Source of the DNA: Gammaproteobacteria bacterium
GTDB lineage: Bacteria; Pseudomonadota; Gammaproteobacteria; Pseudomonadales; Pseudomonadaceae
Assembly (NCBI GenBank): GCA_012728315.1
Contig: JAAYFI010000023.1
Coordinates: 1 to 59,115, forward strand
Direction of reading: 5' to 3'
Length of the DNA stretch: 59,115 bases
The translations under genes were made by a program, and so were the position numbers. Shown piece after piece: positions 18,748 to 28,044 of the stretch (position 1 is the stretch's first letter; the number at the start of each line of letters is the position of its first letter). The notes under the pieces were generated by a model that was not told the DNA's origin, searched no databases, and saw nothing but the letters and a program-made list of their open reading frames with translations.

Positions 18748-19833
18748 ATGCGTGACTCCTTTTCGCAAGCACGGAAGAGCAATACAGCGGTTACCAGCCC
18801 AAGCCAATGGCTACGTAAGACTGCGAGTGTGTTTGCATGGCTGCCACTGTGCGCCACTTTACTGATTGCCGCGACTTACGCGCAGCCTGTTATGGCTAAA
18901 AGTGAAGGCGAGGCAGCCCCTGTATATGCTATTGAGTCCGCAGCAGCCACCAAAGGTTTGTTGCTCGACATTGCGCGCGCGGGTCAACGTCTAGTGGCCG
19001 TTGGTGATCGTGGGCATATTCTGTATTCAGACGATGAAGGCAAGCAGTGGCTGCAAGCGCGTGTGCCCAGCCAGCAGTTATTGACAGCAGTGTATTTTGT
19101 AGATGATCGCAATGGCTGGGCTGTAGGCCATGATGCTTTAATTTTAGTCACCCGTGATGGCGGTGCAACTTGGGCCCGTCAATACGATGATATCGAGCAA
19201 GAGTCGCCATTACTGGATATTTGGTTCAAAGACCAGAATCACGGCTATGCAGTGGGTGCTTACGGGATGCTGCTTGAAACCAAAGATGGTGGCAAGGATT
19301 GGCAGCGTGTTGATGAGCGTCTAGATAATGAAGATGGTTATCACTTAAATGCGATTAGCGCAGTCAGTGATGCTGGCATTTTTATTGTCGGCGAAATGGG
19401 TGTGATGTTCCGCTCTACCGATTGGGGCGAATCTTGGGAGGCACTTGAAAGTCCTTATCAAGGCTCACTGTTCGGAATTGTTGCAGGGCAGCAGCCAGAC
19501 AGTTTGCTGGTGTACGGTTTACGTGGACATATTTTTTGCTCCAATGATTTTGGTGAAAGCTGGTCAGCGGTCTCTGTGCAAACAGATGCAGGCAATCTGC
19601 AGTTTGGTTTAGCCGGTGGCACTCGACTGAGCAACGGTGATGTGCTGATTGTCGGTCATGGCGGCACACTATTGCGCAGCAGTGATGCAGGTGTCACTTT
19701 TACCGTAACGAACCGTGCTGATCGCACCTCGCTGACGGGTATCACAGAAGGGCCAGCAGGGAGCCTTATTCTTGTAGGGCAAAATGGGGTGCATCAAACT
19801 GATGCGAACGGCAATGATTTGTCCGCTAAATAA
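18748..19833 (+). CDS. YCF48/photosystem II assembly factor-like beta-propeller protein
   Basis: A 361-residue exported protein with a membrane/signal segment near residues 28-50 (cleavage likely after PVMA). Repeated beta-propeller blades of the YCF48/BNR kind follow: GDRGHILYSDDEGKQW, GHDALILVTRDGGATW, GAYGMLLETKDGGKDW and GEMGVMFRSTDWGESW. In non-photosynthetic bacteria this family accompanies MMPL/RND transporters. It is 20 nt from the transporter gene and is probably its periplasmic partner. The photosystem name reflects homology, not function. Confidence 0.87.
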   Translation: MRDSFSQARKSNTAVTSPSQWLRKTASVFAWLPLCATLLIAATYAQPVMAKSEGEAAPVYAIESAAATKGLLLDIARAGQRLVAVGDRGHILYSDDEGKQWLQARVPSQQLLTAVYFVDDRNGWAVGHDALILVTRDGGATWARQYDDIEQESPLLDIWFKDQNHGYAVGAYGMLLETKDGGKDWQRVDERLDNEDGYHLNAISAVSDAGIFIVGEMGVMFRSTDWGESWEALESPYQGSLFGIVAGQQPDSLLVYGLRGHIFCSNDFGESWSAVSVQTDAGNLQFGLAGGTRLSNGDVLIVGHGGTLLRSSDAGVTFTVTNRADRTSLTGITEGPAGSLILVGQNGVHQTDANGNDLSAK

Positions 19834-19853
19834 TAAGACTGGAGACTGTCAGA

Positions 19854-22208
19854 ATGACATCTAAAGCTAGAAACAATCCAGCAGCAGTGCTTGAGCGTTT
19901 AATTTTTAATAACCGTCCGGCGGTTGTCCTTATCTGTGTATTGATCAGTGCGTTCTTATTTTGGAATGCCGCACAAGTACGCCCAGAAACCAGCTTCGAA
20001 AAGATGATTCCGCTCAAGCACCCCTATATTGAGAGAATGCTTGAGCACCGCGATGACCTTGCCAACCTTGGCAACAGTGTGCGTATCTCTGTTGAAAGCG
20101 TAAATGGAGACATTTTCAACAAAGACTATATGGAAACTTTGCGTCAAATCAGTGATGAAGCTTTTTATATCCCAGGTGTTGACCGTTCAGGCTTACGCTC
20201 GCTGTGGAGTCCTAACGTTCGCTGGACTGAAGTGACTGAACAGGGCTTTGCCGGTGGTGAAGTGATTCCGCAGACCTACGATGGTTCAGCCGAAAGCCTC
20301 GATGAACTGCGAGATAATATTCTTAAATCAGGCCAAGTAGGGCGTTTAGTTGGTAATAACTTCAAATCAAGTATCGTAGAAATCCCCTTACTTGAAGCGT
20401 TTCCAGACCCGAACGACCAAAGCAAACTGTTAAAGCTTGACTACCAAGAGTTCTCTCATAATTTAGAACAGCAAATACGCGAAAAGTATCAGCTGCAAAA
20501 CCCTAATGTAAAAATCCATATCATTGGTTTCGCCAAAAAAGTGGGTGATCTGATTGACGGCTTAATCGGGGTGGCCCTGTTTTTCGCTGTAGCGATCGCT
20601 ATTACTTTTGTGCTGTTGTTGTGGTTTACCAAGTGCATGAAAAGTACTTTAGCCGTACTGTTTTCAACCTTGGTTGCCGTGGGCTGGCAGCTTGGCTTGC
20701 TGCACTTAATGGGGTTTGGACTTGATCCATACTCAATGCTGGTACCGTTTTTAGTTTTTGCCATTGGTATTTCCCATGGTGTGCAAAAAATTAATGGCAT
20801 TGCTATGGCGTCGGGCACTGCTCTGGACGCATTGACTGCCGCGCGGATGGCATTTCGTCAATTGTTTGTGCCGGGTTTAGTGGCTCTATCCTCCGATGCG
20901 GTTGGCTTTATTACCTTGTTGCTGATCGATATTGGTGTGATTCGCGAGCTGGCGATTGGCGCATCAGTGGGTGTGGCGGTTATTATTCTGACAAACCTGA
21001 TCTTTTTACCGGTACTGATATCCTATATTGGCATCAGTAAAAAAGCAGTACAGGTCAGTCGCGATAATGCGGCCCGCGATAACCCACTGTGGCGCTTAGC
21101 GTCTAACTTTGCCAACCCTAAAGTGGCTGCGATTTCGGTGGTTATTGCTGTTTGCGCGCTGCTGTTTGGTTTGTGGTATGGACAGAATTTAAAAATTGGC
21201 GACCTCGATCAGGGTGCGCCGGAACTGCATGCCGACTCTCGCTATAACCTAGATAATGACTTTGTTATTCGTAATTACTCGACCAGTTCAGACGTGCTGG
21301 TGGTGATGGTGAAAACACCGAGCGAAGGTTGCTCAAGCTACAACACCTTAAAGGCCATGGATGATTTAAGCTGGCGTATGGAAAATACGCCAGGCGTGCA
21401 GTCGGTCATCTCCATGGTCACTGTATCTAAGCAAGTGATTAAGGGAATGAACGAGGGTAACTTGAAATGGGAAACACTGTCTCGTAACCAAGATATTCTA
21501 AACAACTCCATTTCACGCGCCGATACCTTATACAACGCTGATTGCTCCTTGGCACCGCTGTTGGTCTTCTTGGAAGACCATAAAGCTGAGACACTGAGTA
21601 CTGCCGTTGCCGCTGTAGAAGACTTTGCTGCTCACAACAATACGGATGAACATGAGTTTATCTTGGCTGCAGGTAATGCGGGCATTGAAGCTGCGACCAA
21701 TGATGTGATTTCTGCTTCTGAAACCATGATGCTGATCGCCGTGTATAGCGCAGTTATTTTGATGTGTTTAATTACCTTCCGCTCCATTACCGCAACGATT
21801 TGCATTATTTTGCCTTTAGTTCTGACCTCGGTATTGGGTAATGCTTTAATGGCTTATATGGGCATTGGCGTTAAAGTGGCTACACTGCCGGTGATTGCTT
21901 TGGGGGTCGGTATAGGGGTTGACTACGGTATCTATATTTACAGCCGCTTAGAAACTTTCCTGCGTATGGGAATGCCATTGCAAGAGGCGTACTACCAAAC
22001 CTTGAAGTCGACAGGTAAGGCCGTGTTGTTTACCGGAGTCTGCTTAGCCATTGGTGTTGCGACTTGGATCTTTTCAGCCATTAAATTCCAAGCGGATATG
22101 GGTCTAATGCTGACCTTTATGTTCCTCTGGAATATGTTCGGAGCAATCTGGCTATTGCCCGCGCTCGCGCATTTCTTAATTAAGCCTGAGCGTTTGCGCC
22201 AAGCTTAA
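19854..22208 (+). CDS. MMPL/RND family transporter
   Basis: A 784-residue RND-superfamily protein of the MMPL type. It has one N-terminal membrane segment (about 22-40), a periplasmic loop, five clustered segments (about 240-395), a segment near 425-445, a second loop and five C-terminal segments (about 620-775). The motif GVGIGVDYGIYIYSR in the second bundle is the typical proton-relay region. Two half repeats are visible. With the DUF1329 and YCF48-like proteins it probably forms an envelope export system for a hydrophobic molecule; the cargo is not known. Confidence 0.9.
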   Translation: MTSKARNNPAAVLERLIFNNRPAVVLICVLISAFLFWNAAQVRPETSFEKMIPLKHPYIERMLEHRDDLANLGNSVRISVESVNGDIFNKDYMETLRQISDEAFYIPGVDRSGLRSLWSPNVRWTEVTEQGFAGGEVIPQTYDGSAESLDELRDNILKSGQVGRLVGNNFKSSIVEIPLLEAFPDPNDQSKLLKLDYQEFSHNLEQQIREKYQLQNPNVKIHIIGFAKKVGDLIDGLIGVALFFAVAIAITFVLLLWFTKCMKSTLAVLFSTLVAVGWQLGLLHLMGFGLDPYSMLVPFLVFAIGISHGVQKINGIAMASGTALDALTAARMAFRQLFVPGLVALSSDAVGFITLLLIDIGVIRELAIGASVGVAVIILTNLIFLPVLISYIGISKKAVQVSRDNAARDNPLWRLASNFANPKVAAISVVIAVCALLFGLWYGQNLKIGDLDQGAPELHADSRYNLDNDFVIRNYSTSSDVLVVMVKTPSEGCSSYNTLKAMDDLSWRMENTPGVQSVISMVTVSKQVIKGMNEGNLKWETLSRNQDILNNSISRADTLYNADCSLAPLLVFLEDHKAETLSTAVAAVEDFAAHNNTDEHEFILAAGNAGIEAATNDVISASETMMLIAVYSAVILMCLITFRSITATICIILPLVLTSVLGNALMAYMGIGVKVATLPVIALGVGIGVDYGIYIYSRLETFLRMGMPLQEAYYQTLKSTGKAVLFTGVCLAIGVATWIFSAIKFQADMGLMLTFMFLWNMFGAIWLLPALAHFLIKPERLRQA

Positions 22209-22334
22209 TCCGCTTAATCCTGGGTCGGCAGTGTGCCGGCTCAGGATGTCAGTACCGCAACTCGATATACTCACTAAAGCGATTAGTGCGCATGATTCAA
22301 TAGTGCAGTTGAGTTGATACTCTCAAATATTAAT

Positions 22335-22375
22335 ATACTATTTAATATATTAATTATAAGTATATTAAATAGTAT
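22335..22375. promoter_or_regulatory. 15 bp AT-only-core inverted repeat upstream of ttrBCA
   Basis: ATACTATTTAATATA (22335-22349) is the exact reverse complement of the segment at 22361-22375, with an 11 nt spacer. It lies ~110 nt before ttrB in a very AT-rich stretch. It may be an operator, a DNA-bending element or a transcription barrier. Confidence 0.5.
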
Positions 22376-22406
22376 TAAAAATAATCTTATATTGATTAAC
22401 TAATCA

Positions 22407-22420
22407 TTGATGCCAGTCAA
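22407..22420. promoter_or_regulatory. Probable ANR/FNR box of ttrBCA
   Basis: TTGATGCCAGTCAA matches the FNR/ANR consensus TTGAT-N4-ATCAA with one mismatch. It is preceded directly by another palindrome, TGATTA-AC-TAATCA (22393-22406). Its position about 60 nt upstream of ttrB suits anaerobic activation of a respiratory reductase operon. A -10-like TATATT follows at 22434-22439. Confidence 0.6.
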
Positions 22421-22481
22421 ACGTGCGTTTGTTTATATTGTGTAGCCTGCTAAGTAATATATTGTTAGTTGGAGTGCTACT

Positions 22482-23261
22482 ATGGATTTAATGCGACGGT
22501 CTCTGCTCAAGCAGATCGCCAAGCTGACTGCAGGGGCCGCCTTGATACCGCTATCGAGCGTCAGTCAGGCGGGCATTAATGATCAACCGGCCCGACGGGA
22601 AGGTGACCCTGGCAAACGTTATGGCATGTTAATTGATTTGCGTCGCTGCATTGGCTGCCAAGCCTGCACGGTTTCTTGCCATATTGAAAACCAAGCCCCT
22701 ATGGGTAATTTCCGCACGATTGTTTCTCAGTTTGAGGTCGAGCAAGCGGATACGGGTAACTGTGCAACCTTTATGTTGCCCCGTTTGTGCAACCATTGTG
22801 AAAATCCACCCTGCGTACCTGTGTGCCCGGTACAGGCCACTTTTCAGCGTCAAGATGGCATTGTCGTGGTCGACAGTGATCGCTGTGTAGGCTGTGCTTA
22901 TTGTGTTAACGCCTGCCCATACGATGCACGCTTTATCAATGAAACCACACAAACTGCAGATAAATGCACCTTCTGTGCGCATCGCTTAGAAGTTAATTTG
23001 CTGCCTGCCTGTGTCGAATCCTGTGTCGGTGGCGCACGAATTATTGGCGATATGCGTGATCCTAACAGTGAAATCAGTCGCTTAATTGCACAACACCGCA
23101 ATGAGTTGATGGTTTTACAGCCTGAGAAAAATACCGCTCCACAAGTATTCTACTTAGGTATGGACGAGCAGTTTACCTCACGCCCAGAAGCCATTGCCGG
23201 TCTTTGGGATGTACTTAATCACGACGGTAAGGAGATCGGCTATGAATTCTCTGGTCACTGA
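22482..23261 (+). CDS. ttrB: Tetrathionate reductase iron-sulfur subunit TtrB-like
   Basis: A 259-residue electron-transfer subunit. A twin-arginine signal (MRRSLLKQ then a hydrophobic stretch ending SQA) directs it across the inner membrane. Four ferredoxin-type cysteine clusters follow: CIGCQACTVSC, CNHCENPPCVPVC, CVGCAYCVNACPY and a fourth in CTFCAHRL/ACVESCVGG. They would hold four [4Fe-4S] clusters carrying electrons from the quinol-oxidising membrane subunit to the Mo subunit. It is first in a ttrB-ttrC-ttrA order as in Salmonella. Related enzymes for other S/Se/As oxyanions cannot be excluded. Confidence 0.87.
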   Translation: MDLMRRSLLKQIAKLTAGAALIPLSSVSQAGINDQPARREGDPGKRYGMLIDLRRCIGCQACTVSCHIENQAPMGNFRTIVSQFEVEQADTGNCATFMLPRLCNHCENPPCVPVCPVQATFQRQDGIVVVDSDRCVGCAYCVNACPYDARFINETTQTADKCTFCAHRLEVNLLPACVESCVGGARIIGDMRDPNSEISRLIAQHRNELMVLQPEKNTAPQVFYLGMDEQFTSRPEAIAGLWDVLNHDGKEIGYEFSGH

Positions 23262-24399
23262 GGTATTGGTGCCGCGTTATGGTTTGGCTTGGTATCCATG
23301 GGCCGTCCAATATTTTTTCTTGATTGCACTGTCTTACGGCACGCTCTGGCTTAGCGCGCCAGGCTTGCTCGGTGCTAAAGACTGGAAAACCACTAGTCGT
23401 ATTGCACTGTTAGCCTGCGTGAGCACCACTTTAGTCGCGCCAGTGGCTTTATTGGCTGACTTGCACCAACCACTGCGTTTTTGGCATTTTTATGCCCATC
23501 CAACGCCTTGGTCATGGATGAGTATCGGTAGTTTTATTCTGCCGCTCTACTTGGCTGCGGTCGTTGCTTTAGCATATTTGGTATGGCGCCCAGCAATACA
23601 AGCGCAACGTAATGCCCCTGGTATACTGGGAGCCTATGCGCGGATATTGAGTTTTGGTAGCTGGCAAGCACCAGCCTTTTTTATCCCGCTCTTGACCCTC
23701 GCGGCCTTGTTGTTATCGACAGGAATTATGCTGTATACCGGCGCTGAAATTGCTGTAGTGAAAGGCCGTCCGCTATGGAACACCCATTGGCTGATTCCCA
23801 TGTTTGTCACAACTGGGATGCTCGGTGCTTGTGGTTTGGTGCTCGTGTTAAATCGCATTACAGGGATTAATAAGTCAGCTACTCATAAGCATATGCTGTC
23901 TATCATGCTGTTAAGCTGCTTAGCATCAGGCCTCATTGCTATAACCTGGTACTTAGATGGTGCTAATGCTTTATCGGGTTCAGTTGCTGCCGCTCTGAGC
24001 TCAGTGCGTGACAATCCAACATGGCGCACGATGGCAACTTGGGGGCTCACTGCAGGTATCACTTTAACTGTGTTCGCTTGGTTGTTGCGTAGCAGCGTCC
24101 GCCTGCAAGTACACGCTTGGATTGCAGGTCTATTGGCGCTGCATGTGGCATGGATGTTCCGTTGGGCAGTACTCATGGATGTGCAAACAGTAGCGCGCAA
24201 CACTGCAGGTTTTAATGATTACAGTATTGCTTTAGGGTCGTCCGGCTGGCTGGGGGTAGTGGGTACCTTTGGTTTATGGTTGGCGGCAATCTTATTAATT
24301 GATCTTTTTGTGCCATGGCGCGGGATCGGTCATCACCACACATTAGCCTCTGAGGCATCATCTTCGGTTGTTGGTAAAGGAGCTGTTCGTCATGGATAA
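23242..24399 (+). CDS. ttrC: NrfD-like membrane subunit TtrC
   Basis: A 385-residue polytopic membrane protein of the NrfD/PsrC family with about nine hydrophobic segments. It oxidises quinol and anchors the periplasmic TtrA-TtrB complex. The start is ATG 23242, preceded by AAGGAG, and overlaps the end of ttrB by 20 nt; an open frame further upstream is just ttrB read in another phase. The segment LLADLHQPLRFWHFYAHP is typical of NrfD proteins. It overlaps ttrA by 8 nt, so all three genes are coupled. Confidence 0.87.
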   Translation: MNSLVTEVLVPRYGLAWYPWAVQYFFLIALSYGTLWLSAPGLLGAKDWKTTSRIALLACVSTTLVAPVALLADLHQPLRFWHFYAHPTPWSWMSIGSFILPLYLAAVVALAYLVWRPAIQAQRNAPGILGAYARILSFGSWQAPAFFIPLLTLAALLLSTGIMLYTGAEIAVVKGRPLWNTHWLIPMFVTTGMLGACGLVLVLNRITGINKSATHKHMLSIMLLSCLASGLIAITWYLDGANALSGSVAAALSSVRDNPTWRTMATWGLTAGITLTVFAWLLRSSVRLQVHAWIAGLLALHVAWMFRWAVLMDVQTVARNTAGFNDYSIALGSSGWLGVVGTFGLWLAAILLIDLFVPWRGIGHHHTLASEASSSVVGKGAVRHG

Positions 24400-27300
24400 G
24401 CCAGATAAATCACGTCGTCGCTTGTTAAAAGGGGCGGCCATTGCCGGTGGTGCTGCGACTTTTGCAGCCGGTTACTCCGATCCATTGATTAAAATGGCTA
24501 AAGGGCTTAAAGGTACCTCCGGTGAAAAACCTAAAGACCGCATCCACGGTAACTCTTTAGAGCCTGAATACAGTATTGATACGGCGACCGGCGAGTTAAC
24601 CCTCAATCCCAATCAGCGTACTGCTTTTACCGTGTGCTATGGCTGCACTACTTTATGTGGCGTGCGGGTGCGTATTGATAATCAAAATGAGCAGGTTTTA
24701 CGTGTTTCAGGTAATCCTTATCATCCATTATCTGGCGACCCTCATTTGCCGCAAGCCAAGCCCGTGGTAGACGCACTCAAGAGTGTCAGCGGTTTTGCTG
24801 AGCAAGGGTTGGCTGGTCGTTCAACGACCTGCGCCCGTGGTAATGCAATGATGGCGCAAATCGACAGCCCGTTTCGCTTAACCCATTGTTTGAAGCGGGT
24901 GGGTAAGCGCGGCGAACGCAAATGGGAAAAGATTTCTTTTGAACAGTTGGTTGAAGAGGTCTGTGAAGGTGGGGACTTGTTTGGCGAAGGCCATGTGCAA
25001 GGTTTGCGAGAGCTGCACGATCATGACACTTTAATTGATCCGGAAAACCCAGAATACGGCCCTGTAGCGAACCAGCTATTGGTGATGGATGCGACGGACT
25101 ACGGCCGCTCAGCGATTTTACGTCGTTTTACTTTTAATGCGTTTGGTACCCGTAACTTTGGTGCTCATGGTTCTTATTGTGGTGTGTCATTTCGCATGGG
25201 CTCAGGTGCAGCATTAAATGATCTGGATAAAAATGCCCACAGTAAACCTGACTTTAAACATACGCGCTTTGCGCTGTTTATTGGTACTGCGCCAAGCCAG
25301 GCAGGTAACCCCTTTAAGCGTCAAGCTCGCTTGCTGGCTGAAGCCCGTGCCCACGGTGACTTAGAGTATGTGGTGATTGATCCTGCGCTGACTGCAGCCG
25401 CTTCCCATGCCAGTGCTGAGCGAAACCGTTGGGTGCCGATTTTGCCGGGTACCGATACTGCATTGGCTATGGCCTTAATCCAGTGGATTTTCGCTAATGA
25501 TGGCTATGCGGCCGATTTTTTATCGTACCCGAGTCAAGCGGCGGCCGAGCAGCAGGGTGAGGTTGGGCATACCAACGCGACACACTTGGTGATTGAGTCT
25601 GAGGGGCATCCGCGGGCAGGTTATTTCTTACGCCGCTCTGATTTAGGCCTGGCTGAGTTAGACAGTGATGACGATGAGGTCATGGTGCTTAATCTGCAAG
25701 GTGACTTAGTTGGCGCCAGTCAGGCCGCGCAAGCACAGCTGTTTGTCGATCAAGACATCGAGACCCCAGCAGGTGTCATTCAGGTCAAGAGCAGCTTGAG
25801 CAAATTGCGTGATGCCGCCAATGAGTACAGCCTAGATGAGTACTCTGCGCACTGTGGCATTCCAGTGGATACTTTAGTGAAGTTGGCCAGTACTTTTGTT
25901 AAGCACGGTCGACACTCAGCCGCCGCCTGCCATGGCGGTATGATGTCCGGCAGTGGTTTCTATGCGGCCTTTGGCATCATTATGCTAAATACTCTAGTGG
26001 GAAGCTTTAACCAGAAAGGTGGCGCGATTAAAGCACCAGGCGGCTTTAATGGCACAGGCACAGGCCCACGCTACGACTTGGAAGGTTTTCCTGGAAAGCG
26101 CGGACCTAAGGGCGTGTTTTTATCACGTTCTAAATTCCCCTATGAAAAATCATCGGAATATAAGCGCAAAGTTGCGGCCGGCGAGTCGCCGTACCCAGCG
26201 CGTGCGCCTTGGCGCGTATTAGCCGCGCCAGCCCTGACTGAGCATATTGCCTCAGGTTTAGATGGCTATCCGTATCCATTAAAAGCGCTGATTGGCTGCA
26301 TGGCCAACCCCATGTATGGTCAGGCTGGCTTGGCGAATATCATTGCTGAACGCATTAAAGATCCAAAGCGCTTAGGTTTGTATATTGCAGTGGACGGCTT
26401 TATCAATGAAACCAACCGTTACGCCGACTACTTAGTGCCGGATTCGGTGATGTATGAAGTGTGGGGCTTTACTGGGGCTTGGAGTGGCACAACAACGAAA
26501 ATGACGACCGCCTGCTGGCCGGTGGTTGAGCCGCGTCAGCAGAAAACCGCTGAAGGCGAACCCGTGAGCATGGACAGTTTCTTAATCGCAGTATCTAAGC
26601 GTTTAGGCTTGCCGGGCTTTGGTGACAATGCTATCCCTGATCATGAAGGCAACTTGCACCCGCTCAATAAAGCTGAAGACTTCTATTTACGAGCGGCTGC
26701 GAACATTGCTTTCCTAGGTAAACCTTTACCTGAGGCGACGCAAAGTGATATTGAGCATGGCGGTATTGCATCGCTAGTGCCTAAACTGCAAAGCACTTTG
26801 AAGCCTGAAGAGCAGGGGCCTGTGGCCTATATGTATGCCCGTGGTGGACGCTTTGAGGATTATGATCAAGCGTATCTTGATAAGCATCACCGTCATGCTT
26901 GGCGTGCACCTTTGTGTGTGTACAACGAGCAGGTGGGCACTGCCATTGACAGTTTCACTGGCAAGCGCTTGATCGGCACGCCACAGTTCCAAGAAGCGAA
27001 GTTTCATGATGGCACGCCGATGCGTGAGATTTACTCAAAAGAAGAGTGGCCATTACTGGCATTCTCCTTTAAATCAAACATTATGAACTCCTATTCAGCA
27101 GGGCTTGAGCGCTTGCGTATGATTAAGCCTTATAACCCCGTGTTAGTGCACCGCTCAGATGCGCAACGGGCCGGTATTCAACACGGCGACACCATTCAAA
27201 TTGAAAGCCCTGGTGGCAAAGTGATTGGTTTGGCTTTGGTCAGTGATGGCGTAAAACCCGGCGCTTTGGGCATTGAGCATGGCTATGGACACCGCGAATT

Positions 27301-27490
27301 AGGGGCCAGTGAGCACGAGATTGATGGCGCTAAGCAGCCTGCGATTGAGTGGATCGGTGCAGGCATTAACCTGAATGATCTTGGCTTTGCGGATCCAACC
27401 CGAGAAGTTATGGCAACATGGCTGGAAAGCGTCAGTGGTGCCAGCATCCGTCAAGGTTTGCCTGTACGGATTAGCCGTTTAGAATCTTAA
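24392..27490 (+). CDS. ttrA: Tetrathionate reductase catalytic subunit TtrA-like
   Basis: A 1032-residue periplasmic molybdopterin oxidoreductase. A Tat signal (SRRRLLKGAAIAGGAA) opens the protein. The [4Fe-4S] site is C82-x2-C85-x3-C89 with C147 (TTCARG). HGSYCGVSF places a cysteine (C263) as likely Mo ligand, as in the Psr/Ttr branch. Length matches TtrA (~1020 aa), longer than PsrA or PhsA. ATG 24392 is chosen because AAAGGAGC lies 8 nt upstream. The ttrRS sensor genes are not adjacent. Tetrathionate is the best guess; selenate, arsenate or another oxyanion remains possible. Confidence 0.85.
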   Translation: MDKPDKSRRRLLKGAAIAGGAATFAAGYSDPLIKMAKGLKGTSGEKPKDRIHGNSLEPEYSIDTATGELTLNPNQRTAFTVCYGCTTLCGVRVRIDNQNEQVLRVSGNPYHPLSGDPHLPQAKPVVDALKSVSGFAEQGLAGRSTTCARGNAMMAQIDSPFRLTHCLKRVGKRGERKWEKISFEQLVEEVCEGGDLFGEGHVQGLRELHDHDTLIDPENPEYGPVANQLLVMDATDYGRSAILRRFTFNAFGTRNFGAHGSYCGVSFRMGSGAALNDLDKNAHSKPDFKHTRFALFIGTAPSQAGNPFKRQARLLAEARAHGDLEYVVIDPALTAAASHASAERNRWVPILPGTDTALAMALIQWIFANDGYAADFLSYPSQAAAEQQGEVGHTNATHLVIESEGHPRAGYFLRRSDLGLAELDSDDDEVMVLNLQGDLVGASQAAQAQLFVDQDIETPAGVIQVKSSLSKLRDAANEYSLDEYSAHCGIPVDTLVKLASTFVKHGRHSAAACHGGMMSGSGFYAAFGIIMLNTLVGSFNQKGGAIKAPGGFNGTGTGPRYDLEGFPGKRGPKGVFLSRSKFPYEKSSEYKRKVAAGESPYPARAPWRVLAAPALTEHIASGLDGYPYPLKALIGCMANPMYGQAGLANIIAERIKDPKRLGLYIAVDGFINETNRYADYLVPDSVMYEVWGFTGAWSGTTTKMTTACWPVVEPRQQKTAEGEPVSMDSFLIAVSKRLGLPGFGDNAIPDHEGNLHPLNKAEDFYLRAAANIAFLGKPLPEATQSDIEHGGIASLVPKLQSTLKPEEQGPVAYMYARGGRFEDYDQAYLDKHHRHAWRAPLCVYNEQVGTAIDSFTGKRLIGTPQFQEAKFHDGTPMREIYSKEEWPLLAFSFKSNIMNSYSAGLERLRMIKPYNPVLVHRSDAQRAGIQHGDTIQIESPGGKVIGLALVSDGVKPGALGIEHGYGHRELGASEHEIDGAKQPAIEWIGAGINLNDLGFADPTREVMATWLESVSGASIRQGLPVRISRLES

Positions 27491-27503
27491 TCGGCGGCAC
27501 AAC

Positions 27504-27532
27504 AAAACGGGACCTAAATGGTCCCGTTTTTA
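27504..27532 (+). terminator. Rho-independent terminator of ttrBCA
   Basis: The stem AAAACGGGACC/GGTCCCGTTTT with loop TAAAT, then more T, lies 13 nt after the ttrA stop. The A-rich left arm could also let it act on the opposing pseudogene. Confidence 0.9.
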
Positions 27533-27602
27533 TTGAGTCAGGTTGTGATTTCAGAATAATACGCAGCCCCATTGCTTCATTGCCAGCGTATATTTTCTGC
27601 AG

Positions 27603-28007
27603 TCAGCTGATAGATAAAATCTCGCCGGAACTATTGAAGGCTAAAAAGCTGCTAACGCTACCGGCTTGAATGGCCTGCACCATCATTTGCAAAGGCTGCT
27701 CCGCTTGATCTGAGTTAGGTGCAATACCACCATGACCCGACATGCTACTAACAAACACCACGTCCCAATCCTGTCCGGTGTTTTTGGACTCTTCCACCAA
27801 GGCTGTGAAGTTACTGAGTTCATCAGGACTTTTATCAACACAGACCACGGGCGTTAAAGTGCCACCAAGGCCTTTGGAAAAATTTTCTTTTTCTTCTTGA
27901 GTGGCATCTTCAGGTCATTCTGCTTTGGTAAAAACAAAGAGCAATAGCTGCGGCTCAGCCTGTGATCGAGCCGCCTGTAACAGGTCATCGTAATTTGAAA
28001 TTGTCAT
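27603..28007 (-). pseudogene. Small Pseudomonas conserved protein broken by an in-frame TGA
   Basis: A 135-codon reading frame starts at ATG 28005-28007 (MTISNYDDLLQAARSQAEPQ) and runs in one phase to TGA at 27603. It is interrupted by a TGA about 30 codons in, right after FTKAE and before PEDATQEE. Both halves resemble a ~130-residue Pseudomonas protein often mislabelled as a ribonucleotide reductase subunit. Homologues, from memory, have a hydrophobic residue at the interrupted place, so a TTA/TTG to TGA mutation is the simplest reading. No cysteine is expected there and no SECIS-like element is evident, so selenocysteine is unlikely. It lies between ttrA and moaA. Confidence 0.75.
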
Positions 28008-28044
28008 ATGTGTTCTCTAAGGTCTAGGGGCGGCAAGGCGCAGA

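Noticed and set aside
27916..27918. Selenocysteine at the internal TGA of the 27603-28007 gene
   Set aside because: Homologues as recalled do not have cysteine there, and no SECIS-like hairpin is apparent after the TGA; a nonsense mutation is simpler.
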